Source of the DNA: JBDHBD01 sp039586095
GTDB lineage: Bacteria > Gemmatimonadota > Gemmatimonadetes > Palauibacterales > Palauibacteraceae
NCBI GenBank assembly: GCA_039586095.1
Contig: JBDHLB010000002.1
Coordinates: forward strand, 62,001 to 126,000
Direction of reading: 5' to 3'
DNA: 64,000 nt
Of this stretch, positions 49,350-58,440 are shown in pieces. Below the pieces are notes generated by a model. That model did not search any database. It was given only the letters and a program-made list of their open reading frames with translations, and was not told the origin of the DNA. Position 1 is the stretch's first letter. Each line of letters opens with the position of its first letter. The position numbers and the translations under genes were made by a program.

Positions 49350-50087
49350 TTACCTCTCGCGCAACGCGCTCAGAATGGGTCGCCCGAAAGCGATCAGGCT
49401 TGCCCACGCTGTGAGCACGCCGGGCGCGAACAACGACGCGAACAGGACTGCCTCCCCGGCGTGCGATGCCTCCTGTGACACGAAGTACGCACCGGCCGGG
49501 ACGAACAACAGGCAACACAGCGCGACCCACAGCAAGCCGGCCGTCTTCTGGTACGCCAGCAACAGCACGCCGAGCACGAGGCCGGCCAGAAGCACGGCGG
49601 GAATCGCAATGTGCCAGGCGATCCGTGCCTCGTAAGCGGTCACGAACGGGTACAGCGCCAGGGCGGCGGCGATATTGCAGATGATCGTCCAGCGGAGCAG
49701 TGACATGCGGCGTCCGCGCCAGTCGAGATCCTTGATCCGTCCTTCGAAGCGTTCGAACATCGCTCGCCCCGGCAGGCTCACGAGCAGCAACAGCGAGGCG
49801 ACGAGCGCGATCGTCGGCCGTGTGGTCGACGCGCCGTACGTCTCGCCGAAGGTGAGCGCGACCGACCAGGGAAGCACGGCGATTCCAGTCGCGATCGCCA
49901 CCCAGCGTCCCCACGGCCGATCGAGCACGAGGCCCGCGATCGTGACGCCCAGCGGAAGCAGGAGCCAGCGCACGGCCGAGACGAGCTGGCGATCGGGTCC
50001 CACCGGCCCGAGCGGGTTCGACGTGATGATCAGTCCGCCCAACGCCGACAGAGCCAGAATGGCGATCGTCTTTCTCACTCCGACCAT
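49350..50087 (-). CDS. Multi-span membrane protein, partner of the TPR protein
   Basis: A 245-residue protein with about seven membrane spans, starting MVGVRKTIAILALSALGGLI after GAGGT. Recognisable hydrophobic blocks are LLLPLGVTIAGLVLD, LVASLLLLVSLPGRAM, LLRWTIICNIAAALALYPFV, IPAVLLAGLVLGVLLLAYQ and LLWVALCCLLFVPAGAYFV. Family not recognised. An ATG at 50129 would add 14 unlike residues. Operon with the TPR gene (two-base gap), suggesting one complex in the inner membrane. Confidence 0.65.
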   Translation of the reverse strand: MVGVRKTIAILALSALGGLIITSNPLGPVGPDRQLVSAVRWLLLPLGVTIAGLVLDRPWGRWVAIATGIAVLPWSVALTFGETYGASTTRPTIALVASLLLLVSLPGRAMFERFEGRIKDLDWRGRRMSLLRWTIICNIAAALALYPFVTAYEARIAWHIAIPAVLLAGLVLGVLLLAYQKTAGLLWVALCCLLFVPAGAYFVSQEASHAGEAVLFASLFAPGVLTAWASLIAFGRPILSALRER

Positions 50088-50173
50088 TTTGTAGACCTCG
50101 TGGCCTGGTCTGCCATCCAGCCTCCCCATCGCTCGCCGCGTGCGAAGGTCGCTCGTCGGCTCGCTGTACCCCG

Positions 50174-50368
50174 CTAAAGCTCTACTTCTCCGCTCCTGCC
50201 GCCGTCTTTGCGGATGGCCTTCGCCACTTTGGGCAGAACCTCACGCAGGGCATCCAGCGAAGGGAAACGGAGCAGGACCTCCTCGAACCCACCGTTCTTC
50301 CCTGTCTGGCGACGGATGGTCACCGCCACCTTGTCGTTCTCATCCAGCTCCCAGGAATACGTGCTCAT
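50174..50368 (-). CDS. Small protein of unknown function (64 residues)
   Basis: Starts MSTYSWELDENDKVAVTIRR at 50368; the centre GFEEVLLRFPSLDALREVLP and the basic AKAIRKDGGRSGEV ending look like a small alpha/beta domain. No family assigned. The longer upstream frame to 50479 is Ser/Pro/His-rich and less convincing. It lies about 85 bp upstream of the membrane protein gene on the same strand and may belong to that operon. Confidence 0.5.
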   Translation of the reverse strand: MSTYSWELDENDKVAVTIRRQTGKNGGFEEVLLRFPSLDALREVLPKVAKAIRKDGGRSGEVEL

Positions 50369-50533
50369 GTTTAGCCGGATGAGGACGTGCGAAGGGACTG
50401 AGGAAGTAGGCAGGATCGAGGCGGAGCAGTGAGGCGGTGGCGAGTGCGCACGCTGGAAATGCGGCGCCCGCTGTGACAAACGAGGTCTGATCCGATTCCA
50501 GGCCCGGTGGGCAGCACGTGACGCGATACCACG

Positions 50534-51877
50534 TCAGTTGTCTCCTCGCATGTCGATCGGCAGGGGTGTCGACGGTGTGCTGCCCGCCAGCACGAGAATG
50601 GCGTCGAACGCCCATATCGACCGCGCAAGACGATCGGGCACGTCATCCAGTCGTCCGGCCGACAGTAGAGGTCGCAGTGGTCGCATATCAAACAGCGTCC
50701 ACTTCGTCTCATCCGTCGCCGTCATCAGCGGGGCAGCCCACTCGGAGTTGGCCGCGTCGACCGGCACGTTCATCCACTCGAAGACCTGCGGGTTGATCAC
50801 GGCGTGCTCGGTGCCCGGTCCGCCCACCACCATCAGATGGAAGGAGCGCTTGCCGATCGCGGTCGCAATCTCGGCGGCGAGGTTTCCGAGGTCGAACACA
50901 TCGGTGTGCGTCCGACCGCGCATCATGTGGTTCCCGCCGAAGCGTAACATGACGCGCTCGGGCTCGTCCTCCTCCCAGGCCACCTGGGAAAAGTGGTCCA
51001 TGAAGACCTTCTTGTTCAGCTCCGCGCGCCTCAGGTTCGACTCGTAGGTGCGACCCGTCATAAACAGCTCGTTGATCTTCACGGTTTCGTACAGCGTGTG
51101 GAGGATGCGGTCCGCCTCCGAGCCAGGACTCGGTGCGAACGCCTCCCGGAGCGCGACGAACACCGAGTCCGGACCGCTGAACATCAGACTGGCACCCGGA
51201 TTCCTCGTCTCCAGCGCCTCGGCGAAACGGGCATCGGACAGCTCGAGCGCCCGATCGACCGATGCCTGTGCCTCCTCGCTCGGCGCCAGCTCCCGCAGGC
51301 GACGAAGCGCGAACCGATCCCCGACGATGTCGTAATCGAGCCCCCACAGGACAGCCGGCTCGCTGGCGGCCGACTCCACGACCTCGACCAGCATCTGCGC
51401 TTCCTGCTGCAGGTTAAAGAACAGGCCGCCGGGAGGGTGGAGGTTGAAGAACACGACCATCGACTCCAGCGCGAAGTCGTGCCTCGCCAGACCGTCGAGG
51501 GTGTCGGCCAAAGCGTGCCCCACCTCGATCGCCAGGTGCCGATACCCGGCGGGTTGCAGGGCAAGAAACAGAGCCGTCGTGATGAACGGGACCTGGGCGA
51601 TCCCGTGCTCCTCGCCGATCAGGAAGAAGATCGATTCCTCGCCCTCGCGGAGGAGAAGCTCCCCGCCGGGCCCTCCCAGGGTCAGATCGTCGTTCAGCCA
51701 CATCGTGCTGCGGTGCTCGCGGAGGGCCTGGGCGAGCGGATCTTCGGCTGTGCTCGCTGGCTGTGGTTCGGCGACGGCTGGCGGTCGGGATCCAGCAGCT
51801 TCCTGGGCGTGCGCCGTTGAGAGATCCGCGGCGGAAGCCGAGACAGCCAGCAGGGCGGCGGTGGTCATTCGTCGCAT
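50534..51877 (-). CDS. Exported EreA/ChaN-like (Tiki superfamily) protein
   Basis: A 447-residue protein with signal peptide (MRRMTTAALLAVSASAADLS, cut near AHAQE). The mature domain has IFFLIGEEHGIAQVPFITTA, the LIGExHG signature of erythromycin-esterase/ChaN/Tiki proteins, then the RHLAIEVGHALADTLDGLAR stretch, LWGLDYDIVGDRFALRRLRE, RVMLRFGGNHMMRGRTHTDV with a second His, and FDAILVLAGSTPSTPLP at the end. The family includes lactone esterases and heme-binding relatives; exported members are predicted metallo-peptidases. The ATG at 51877 lies seven bases after GAGGTG and starts the signal peptide. Substrate unknown. Confidence 0.7.
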   Translation of the reverse strand: MRRMTTAALLAVSASAADLSTAHAQEAAGSRPPAVAEPQPASTAEDPLAQALREHRSTMWLNDDLTLGGPGGELLLREGEESIFFLIGEEHGIAQVPFITTALFLALQPAGYRHLAIEVGHALADTLDGLARHDFALESMVVFFNLHPPGGLFFNLQQEAQMLVEVVESAASEPAVLWGLDYDIVGDRFALRRLRELAPSEEAQASVDRALELSDARFAEALETRNPGASLMFSGPDSVFVALREAFAPSPGSEADRILHTLYETVKINELFMTGRTYESNLRRAELNKKVFMDHFSQVAWEEDEPERVMLRFGGNHMMRGRTHTDVFDLGNLAAEIATAIGKRSFHLMVVGGPGTEHAVINPQVFEWMNVPVDAANSEWAAPLMTATDETKWTLFDMRPLRPLLSAGRLDDVPDRLARSIWAFDAILVLAGSTPSTPLPIDMRGDN

Positions 51878-52000
51878 GTGGCACCTCGTCGTCACTACCG
51901 GGGTCAGCAGAATGGAGCGCGAAGCAGCGGCACGGCTCGAGCGATCAGGCTCTGGCCGGGTTCTGGCTCTCGTGGACCGATCAGGCTCTGGCTCGGGCGG

Positions 52001-52558
52001 TCAGCTGTTCGATCGGAAGAGCTGGGATCGGATTTTCCAGTCGCCGCCGTCCTTCTCGTAAACCGTCATGAAAAGACCCCGCTCCGTGCCCGCGTACACC
52101 CCGCCCGTGTTCTTTAGGCGACGCTCGAAGCGGCCCAGCACGAAGGCCATCATGTCATCGACCTCGAAATCGAGGATGTCGACGGAGAGCCTCTCAGTGT
52201 TCGCGACCAGCTCTCCCAGATAAGCCTCGATCTCGTCACCGGTCCTGGCGAGGGAGCCTCCGCCGGGAGGGGCGGGAGGGGAGAGTACAGCGTCCTCCGT
52301 GTACAGGTCTCTGAGCGCACCCATGTCGCCGTCTGCCCACGCGCCTTCCCACTCTTCGATCGCTTCTGTGATTCCGGCGAGCGCATAACTGCGATACTCC
52401 GCCAAGCGGCGGTCGAAGCGGGCCTGGTTATCGCGGTGGCTGCCCCCCGGGATGTACTGGCCGGCCAGCGGCACCGTCCCGGCGGCGAACAGGCCGACGA
52501 GGGCGGACAGGATCTTCACTCTATAGTGCCACATGAATCGTCTCGTATTCCGCTTCAT
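52001..52558 (-). CDS. Exported NTF2/SnoaL-like protein
   Basis: A 185-residue protein with an N-terminal signal/anchor (VKILSALVGLFAAGTVPLAG) and an NTF2-like domain: YALAGITEAIEEWEGAWADG, MGALRDLYTEDAVLSPPAPP, RTGDEIEAYLGELVANTERL and the closing GLFMTVYEKDGGDWKIRSQL. Comparable folds serve as ketosteroid-isomerase relatives or ligand carriers. The start could be 52558 or 52534. It lies downstream of the S9 peptidase gene on the same strand with 34 bases between and may be co-transcribed. Confidence 0.7.
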   Translation of the reverse strand: MKRNTRRFMWHYRVKILSALVGLFAAGTVPLAGQYIPGGSHRDNQARFDRRLAEYRSYALAGITEAIEEWEGAWADGDMGALRDLYTEDAVLSPPAPPGGGSLARTGDEIEAYLGELVANTERLSVDILDFEVDDMMAFVLGRFERRLKNTGGVYAGTERGLFMTVYEKDGGDWKIRSQLFRSNS

Positions 52559-52592
52559 TTCGTGCCGTGACAGGTCGAATCCGACCGGGTCC

Positions 52593-54755
52593 TCACGGCA
52601 TCTCGACGTCCTCGTCCCAGATGTGACGGCCGAACCATCCCCAATTATGCCACATCGCCGCCAGACGTTCCTTGGGGCGGGTGATGCCGTGGCCGAAGTC
52701 CTTGTACACGATGAGCTTCGTTTCGACCCCGACGTCCTGTAGCCCCTGATACAGCTCGTACGCGTTGGGGATCGGCACCCGCGCGTCGTTCTCGCCGTGC
52801 TGAATCAGGGTCGGCGTCTGCGCATCGTTGATGTAGGTCATGGGTGACGTCTTGGCGTAGACGTCTGGGTCCTCCCACGGCGTGGCGCCCAGATAGTGCC
52901 TCGTGAAGGGGTGGATATCGGTGTTCACGTAGTAGGTCATCCAGTTCGAGATGCCCGCCCCGACCGAGATCGCCTTGTAGTTGTCGCTGGTGGTGGTCAG
53001 AAAGGCCGAGATGTATCCCCCCTGACTCCACCCCATCGCCCCCAGGCTGTCCGGATGCGCGATCCCCTGATCGATCAGGTGCTGCACGCCGGACTCCACA
53101 TCCCAGGCGTCCCCCACGCCAAGGTTGCGGTAGTTGAGAGCACGGAAATCCTGCCCGTAGCCGATCGAGCCCCGGTAGTTGGGCTGGAACACCACCGCCC
53201 CCTTCGCCAGCCACTGGCTGACCGGGTAGACGTACGACTCCACCAGGACGGGCCAGTCGATTCCCGACGGACCGCCGTGGATGATCACCAGGGTCGGGTA
53301 TGCGCGATTCGGATCGTAGCCCTCCGGCAGAAACAGCACGCCTTCGACCTCCGTCCCGTCCTCGCTCGTCCACTGGACGACCTCGCGCGTCCCGAGCGGC
53401 CACTCGCTTACCTGACCGGTCATGTCGGTCACGCGCTCCGGAGCCCACGCCGCGCTCTCGCTCCGGTAGATCTCCGTGAGCGTGGTGGGCGTGGCCGCCG
53501 TGAAGGCCACGTGGCGGCCATCGGGCGTGTAGTCGAACGAGAAGAGATTCCGCGGCGTGTCGGCGATCAGGGTGTATTCGCCGGTCTCCAGGTCGAGCTC
53601 GTACAGATTTGTGTGGGTTCGCTCCCAGCAGCCGACCCTGACTCCCATCGGTGTCCACTCGCCCCCGCCGCAGTTGCGGTCGGCGCTCCTCGGAAGCTCC
53701 CGGATCTCTCCGCTGGCAGGGCTCACCAGAGCGGCCTGATCGTTGATGAAGTAGCGGGAGTCCTCGTTCGCCGTGCGGAACAGGATCCACTCGCCGTCCG
53801 GCGACCACATGGGACCCCCATCGAACGCGGGCCGCTCGACGAGCGAGGTGATCTCTCCGGTCTCGACATCGAGCAGAGAGAGATCGCTCTTGGCGAAGGA
53901 GGGAATCGCCGGATCCGGACGGTGGTCGAAGGCGATCGACCTGCCGTCGGGAGACCACGCGACGGTCCCGACCGTGAACTCCTCACCGCCAGTCAGCCGG
54001 CGGAAGGCGGACGGCTCGTCCTTGTCACCCTCGTTGTCCGCTTCACCCCTGTCTCCTTCATCGCCATCTTCCGCGGGCAGAGTCGCTTCTCCATCGCTGT
54101 CGAGCGCCCGCCTCACGTCGAGCAGCCACAGATGCGTCATGCGGTGCTCGGCGTCCTCGACCTCCCAAGCGCCGTATTCCTCTTCCCGCTCCTTGTCTTC
54201 TTCCGACTGCGGCTCGGTGATCGTCACCGCGATAAGGCTCCCGTCCGGCGACCAGTCGTAGCCGCGGACGCCTCGCTCCGAGGCCGTGAGCGGGATCGCT
54301 TCTCCCCCGTCGGGACGGATCACGAACAACTGCTGGTCGTCGCCCCGGTCGGCCAGGAAGGAGATCCACCTTCCATCCGGCGACCACTCCACGTCGAAGC
54401 TGCTGCCCTCGGCGGTACGTGTGAGCTGGAACGGTTCACCGCCCTCGCGTGCCAGCCAGATCTCGGTGTCCCAGCGGTTCGCCGCCCAGTCAGCCTGTGA
54501 AACGGTGTAGGCGATGGTCGAGCCATCCGGCGAGATCCTCGGGGAGCCCGCACTCTTCAGGCCGAGCACGTCGCGGAAGGACGGGGCGCCGGGCACCACT
54601 ACCTCCGGATCCGCATCGGCCCCACCTCGGGTCTCTCCCGCATGGGCTTCCTGGGCATGTGCGGTGTGTGCCGATCCCGGAACGCCGGCGCCAAACAGAA
54701 GGATCGCTGCAAAGCCGGTCGCGGAGAGGTGGATTCCTTTCGACTCTTTGCTCAT
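52593..54755 (-). CDS. Exported S9 family prolyl-oligopeptidase-type peptidase
   Basis: A 720-residue serine peptidase with signal peptide (near SAHTAHAQE). Residues 50-440 form a beta-propeller with repeated PD40 units (RISPDGSTIAYTVS, EWSPDGRWISFLAD, DWSPDGSLIAVTI) and a charged insertion at 190-250 (EEDKEREEEYGAWE, EDGDEGDRGEADNEGDKDEP). The C-terminal catalytic domain has the nucleophile MGWSQGGYISAF, Asp in HGENDARVPIPNAYELYQGL and His in DFGHGITRPKERL; VIIHGGPSG is the oxyanion strand. Member of the dipeptidyl-peptidase IV/acylaminoacyl-peptidase class (S9C). It would act on oligopeptides outside the cytoplasm, as does the neighbouring tricorn-type S41 gene. Confidence 0.9.
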   Translation of the reverse strand: MSKESKGIHLSATGFAAILLFGAGVPGSAHTAHAQEAHAGETRGGADADPEVVVPGAPSFRDVLGLKSAGSPRISPDGSTIAYTVSQADWAANRWDTEIWLAREGGEPFQLTRTAEGSSFDVEWSPDGRWISFLADRGDDQQLFVIRPDGGEAIPLTASERGVRGYDWSPDGSLIAVTITEPQSEEDKEREEEYGAWEVEDAEHRMTHLWLLDVRRALDSDGEATLPAEDGDEGDRGEADNEGDKDEPSAFRRLTGGEEFTVGTVAWSPDGRSIAFDHRPDPAIPSFAKSDLSLLDVETGEITSLVERPAFDGGPMWSPDGEWILFRTANEDSRYFINDQAALVSPASGEIRELPRSADRNCGGGEWTPMGVRVGCWERTHTNLYELDLETGEYTLIADTPRNLFSFDYTPDGRHVAFTAATPTTLTEIYRSESAAWAPERVTDMTGQVSEWPLGTREVVQWTSEDGTEVEGVLFLPEGYDPNRAYPTLVIIHGGPSGIDWPVLVESYVYPVSQWLAKGAVVFQPNYRGSIGYGQDFRALNYRNLGVGDAWDVESGVQHLIDQGIAHPDSLGAMGWSQGGYISAFLTTTSDNYKAISVGAGISNWMTYYVNTDIHPFTRHYLGATPWEDPDVYAKTSPMTYINDAQTPTLIQHGENDARVPIPNAYELYQGLQDVGVETKLIVYKDFGHGITRPKERLAAMWHNWGWFGRHIWDEDVEMP

Positions 54756-55060
54756 CACGTGCGCCTCACCGTGGGGGTTCAGGATGAGTCAAGATGCGGA
54801 CGGTCATGAGCCTCCGACAGATCTTCGGGAGAGGCGATCGGGCGTCCCGGCGACCTTCTGGCGACGCTTATCTGGTGGCCGCCGTCCGCGCCCGATCGGG
54901 CGCGTCGATGATGAAGGTCTCCTCGATCGGTTGACCGAATACGTCGGCGATGCGGAAAGCGAGCGGCGCGACTGAAAAAACCGGGCGGCCACGATCGTGA
55001 CCGCCCGGCGATTGTTGGAACGGCTCGTGCTGCTCGGGAAGCCGCTCCGCGCGGCCTGTC
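54756..55060. other. 305-bp stretch between the two peptidase genes
   Basis: It contains the leftward terminator of the upstream S41 gene (54975-55008) and, beyond it, about 220 bases that should hold the S9 peptidase promoter. I do not see a clean -35/-10 pair there. No gene. Confidence 0.5.
54975..55008 (-). terminator. Rho-independent terminator of the tricorn-type peptidase gene
   Basis: Read leftward, an 8-bp GC stem (55001-55008 with 54981-54988) extended by a self-complementary core (CACGATCGTG) is followed by T6 (54980-54975). This is the clearest terminator in the window, starting about 53 bases past the stop codon at 55061. Confidence 0.85.
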
Positions 55061-58000
55061 CTAGCGGCCGCCGTCTCCCGCCACCCTGCGCTCCGCGCTC
55101 GGGCGCGGCGCCGGCGTCGGCAGGTTCTGCTCGATCAACCGCAGCGTCTCCTCGATCGCTCGTTCGAGCTGCGTGTCCACGCCGCGGGCGAGCTGCCCGG
55201 GGTCTTCGGCCACTGGAATGTCGGGTGCCACGCCGACCCCTTCCTCGAACCACTCTCCATCGGTGCTGTACATCCGGAAGGTCGGAACGGTGGCCACGCC
55301 GCCGTCGACCAGACCCGGAGCACCGCTGATTCCGATCAGGCCGCCCCACGTGCGGGCGCCGATCAGCGGGCCGACCCCTGCCTCGCGGAAGTAGTACGGG
55401 AAGGCATCACCCCCGGAGCCGCTCCAGCCGTTGATCAGCATCACCTTCGGACCGCGGTGCGCGATCGGGGGCCACTGCTGCTGGTCTCCGAACCGTGCCG
55501 CCCAGTAGCTGAGCAGCGGACGGTTCAAGAGCTCGATGAACCGGTCCGGGATCTGGCCGCCGCTGTTCCAGCGCTCGTCGATGATCAGCCCGTCCTTGGT
55601 GAACTGGGCGGCGAACTGCCGGACCAGTTCGTTCTGGGCGTCGATGCCCGTGCTACGCACGTAGACGTAGCCGACACGCCCGTCGGTCGCTTCCTCGACC
55701 CGCTTCCGGTTCGCCTCGATCCACTCCAGGTGCCGGAGCCGGTTCTCGCTTCCCAGGGGCTCCACGAGAACCTGGCGCGCCCCCTCCATGCTCGGACTGC
55801 TGTTCACCGTAAGCATGACCGGGTTGTCGACCAGGCCCTGGAAGGCGGCCCACGGGTCCTTTGACGTGTCGACCGGGACGCCGTTCACGGCCAGGACGTA
55901 ATCGCCCTCGTTCACATCCACACCGGGCTGCCGCAGCGGCGACCGCACCTCGGCGTCCCACGGGGCCCCATCCACGATATGGGCGATACGATACGCCCCG
56001 TTCTCGAGCGACCAGTCAACACCGAGCATGCCAACTCGTCGGGTCGGCGCCGATTCCTGGTCGCCACCGCCTCGATAGGCGTGGGACGCGTTCAGCTCGG
56101 CGATCAGCTCGCCGATCACGAAGTTCAAATCCCAGCGCGTCACGGCGTCGGCGATCAGGGGACCGTACTGCTCGCGCATCGCGTCCCAATCGACCCCGTG
56201 CATGCCCTCGTCGTAGAAGAAGTCGCGCTCGAACCGCCACACGTCGGCGAACATCTGCCGCCACTCGGCGCGCGGATCGACCGTCACCTCCATGTCGCCG
56301 GTTCGCAACGGTTTCTCGAACTTCTGGTCCGGCTTCACATCGATGATCGCCAGCTGTCCGTTGGCGCGAACCAGCATCTTCTTGCCGTCGTGCGTGAGCG
56401 CGTAGTTGTTGGCGTCGCCGATGATCGTCTTGGTCTCGCGCTCCTCGAGGTCGTAGTAACGGATCGGCGCCTCGTCGTCGCCCGAGCCGGAGCGCGGAGC
56501 GTCATGGAAGATCACCTTGCCCGACACGGCGGAGAGCGCGCCGACGTTCCCCGGCTCGGGCGGCAGGATCACCGCCCGCTGCTCGAACCCGGCCAGCACG
56601 ATCTCGACCGCCGCCTCTTCCTCCTCCTGACCGTTGTCGTCGTCGCCGTTCTCTCCGTCCCCGCTTCCGTTCTCTTCCTCCGCGTCCTCCATGTCGTTGC
56701 GTGGGGCCAGCGGCGAGGGAACGTCGGGTCGGAGCGCCACTGCGGCGATGCGCGTCGCGTTCGGATAGCTCCAGCTGTTGTCGAAATCGCTGTAGACAGG
56801 GCTCAATTCGCGGTTGGTATAGAAGAAGAGATACTTGCCGTCCGGGTCGAAGACGGGCTGGAAGTCGGTGTAGTAACCGGAGGTCGCCTGAGTGAGCTGG
56901 CTGGCCTCGGTATCGTACAGAAAGACGGCCGAGTTCCGGTTGACCAGGGGGCGCGCGAAGGTGAGCCAGCGGCCGTCGGATGACCAGTTGAGCCGGTTGC
57001 CGAGCAGCGCACCGTGGTTCATCCACACCGGGCTCTGGTCAATCTGCGTGAGCTGGCCGCTCTCGATGTTCAGGACGCGCAGCTGCCCTAACTCGTCCCA
57101 GAACGCCAGCTTTTCGCTGTCCGGCGACCAGGAGGCCGCGTACCGGAAGCCGGCGCCCAACGAGGTGAGCTTGCGCGCCGCCCCCGACCCGTCGGTCGGC
57201 CGGACGTACAGCTCGTATTCGCCCGAGGCGTCGCTCCAGTACGCGATGTGCTTCGCATCGGGTGACCAGGTCGGATAGCGCTCGGCCACCCCGGACGTGT
57301 TCGTGACGTTCATCACGGGCCCGTGCTCGGCCGGCAGCGTGAAGATGTCACCCCGTGCTTCCAGCACGGCTCGCTTTCCGGTGGGCGACACGTGCCCCGA
57401 GAAGATCAGATCGGCAACCGTCTCCGTGCGCGGCTTGAGGGTCGCGAGATCGGTCACCACGCCGACGTCGACCTCGCGTGTGCTCTCGTCCGCCAGGTCC
57501 ATCAGGTAGAGCCGTCCGCCGGCCTGAAACACGAGATCGGTCGGCCCGATGGCCGGAAAGGCGATGTCGAAGTCGGTGAACTGGGTGACCTGGCGCAGCG
57601 AGCCGTCGCCGCGCTCGTACGCCCAGATGTTGTGGCGTTGGGCGGGTCCGCGATCCGACAGGAAGTAGATCGTGTCGCCGTGCCACATCGGCTGGGCGTC
57701 GTTCGCGTCATTGTTCGTGATGTTGACCGCCGTCGAGTCGGTCAGGTCGAACACCCACACCTCGGGCGCCCACCCGCCGCGGTAGCGCTTCCACGTGCGG
57801 AAGTCGCGGGACTTGGGCGTGTAGGCCAGCAGATTTCCATCGTCCGACAGGGTGCCGAACTCGCCGTAAGGGATCGGCAGCTTCGACGGCAGACCACCCG
57901 TCGCCGGTACCTGGAAGAACTGGCTGTACCGCTGTCGGCCGCTCTCCCGGCTGGACGCGAACAGCAGGTGCTCTCCGTCCGGATGCCAGTCCAGGAAACG

Positions 58001-58330
58001 GTCTCCCATGGGATGGTGCGTCACCCGGGTCGGCTCGCCGCCCATCGCGGGGACGACGTACACGTCCGTGTTACCGTCGTAATTGCCGCTGAATGCGATC
58101 CGGGAGCCGTCCGGCGAGAATCGCGGGAACGACTCCTCGCCACGTGGCGAGCTCAGACGAAGAGCCGTGCCCCCTTCCTTGGGGACGACCCAGATATCAC
58201 CGGCGTACACGAACGTGAAGTGTGTCGCCGAAACATCCGGGTAGCGAAACATGCGGGCGTCCACCTGCGCGGCCGCCGAGACGGCGGGCAGGCACAGCCC
58301 GGCTGCGAGCACGAATGCACGAATCCTCAT
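55061..58330 (-). CDS. Secreted tricorn-type S41 peptidase
   Basis: A 1089-residue protein with signal peptide (MRIRAFVLAAGLCLPAVSAA, cut near AQ). Residues 30-320 and 330-590 are two beta-propellers with PD40 repeats (RFSPDGSRIAFSGN, DWHPDGEHLLFASS, TWSPDAKHIAYWSD). An acidic linker lies near 550-580 (EEENGSGDGENGDDDNGQEE). Then the C1 tricorn core and a PDZ domain (GDYVLAVNGVPVDTSKDP) precede the S41 catalytic region: His in LNASHAYRGGGD and Ser972 in NGWSGSGGDAFPYYF. It degrades oligopeptides from proteolysis. No adjacent tricorn-interacting factors are found, but the S9 peptidase next door could act on its products. Confidence 0.92.
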   Translation of the reverse strand: MRIRAFVLAAGLCLPAVSAAAQVDARMFRYPDVSATHFTFVYAGDIWVVPKEGGTALRLSSPRGEESFPRFSPDGSRIAFSGNYDGNTDVYVVPAMGGEPTRVTHHPMGDRFLDWHPDGEHLLFASSRESGRQRYSQFFQVPATGGLPSKLPIPYGEFGTLSDDGNLLAYTPKSRDFRTWKRYRGGWAPEVWVFDLTDSTAVNITNNDANDAQPMWHGDTIYFLSDRGPAQRHNIWAYERGDGSLRQVTQFTDFDIAFPAIGPTDLVFQAGGRLYLMDLADESTREVDVGVVTDLATLKPRTETVADLIFSGHVSPTGKRAVLEARGDIFTLPAEHGPVMNVTNTSGVAERYPTWSPDAKHIAYWSDASGEYELYVRPTDGSGAARKLTSLGAGFRYAASWSPDSEKLAFWDELGQLRVLNIESGQLTQIDQSPVWMNHGALLGNRLNWSSDGRWLTFARPLVNRNSAVFLYDTEASQLTQATSGYYTDFQPVFDPDGKYLFFYTNRELSPVYSDFDNSWSYPNATRIAAVALRPDVPSPLAPRNDMEDAEEENGSGDGENGDDDNGQEEEEAAVEIVLAGFEQRAVILPPEPGNVGALSAVSGKVIFHDAPRSGSGDDEAPIRYYDLEERETKTIIGDANNYALTHDGKKMLVRANGQLAIIDVKPDQKFEKPLRTGDMEVTVDPRAEWRQMFADVWRFERDFFYDEGMHGVDWDAMREQYGPLIADAVTRWDLNFVIGELIAELNASHAYRGGGDQESAPTRRVGMLGVDWSLENGAYRIAHIVDGAPWDAEVRSPLRQPGVDVNEGDYVLAVNGVPVDTSKDPWAAFQGLVDNPVMLTVNSSPSMEGARQVLVEPLGSENRLRHLEWIEANRKRVEEATDGRVGYVYVRSTGIDAQNELVRQFAAQFTKDGLIIDERWNSGGQIPDRFIELLNRPLLSYWAARFGDQQQWPPIAHRGPKVMLINGWSGSGGDAFPYYFREAGVGPLIGARTWGGLIGISGAPGLVDGGVATVPTFRMYSTDGEWFEEGVGVAPDIPVAEDPGQLARGVDTQLERAIEETLRLIEQNLPTPAPRPSAERRVAGDGGR

Positions 58331-58440
58331 CGGGTATCCTCCGAGTGTCTGCTTGGTGTGACCTTCCTGATAACGGCTTTTGATGCGGCGCTTCGAGGTA
58401 CTCCCTTACGGAACTTCCTTCACCGGAGTGTCGTCGCGCG

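Noticed and set aside
52896..54500. 534-codon open frame opposite the S9 peptidase gene
   Set aside because: Antisense shadow with Arg/Val/His bias and no motif.
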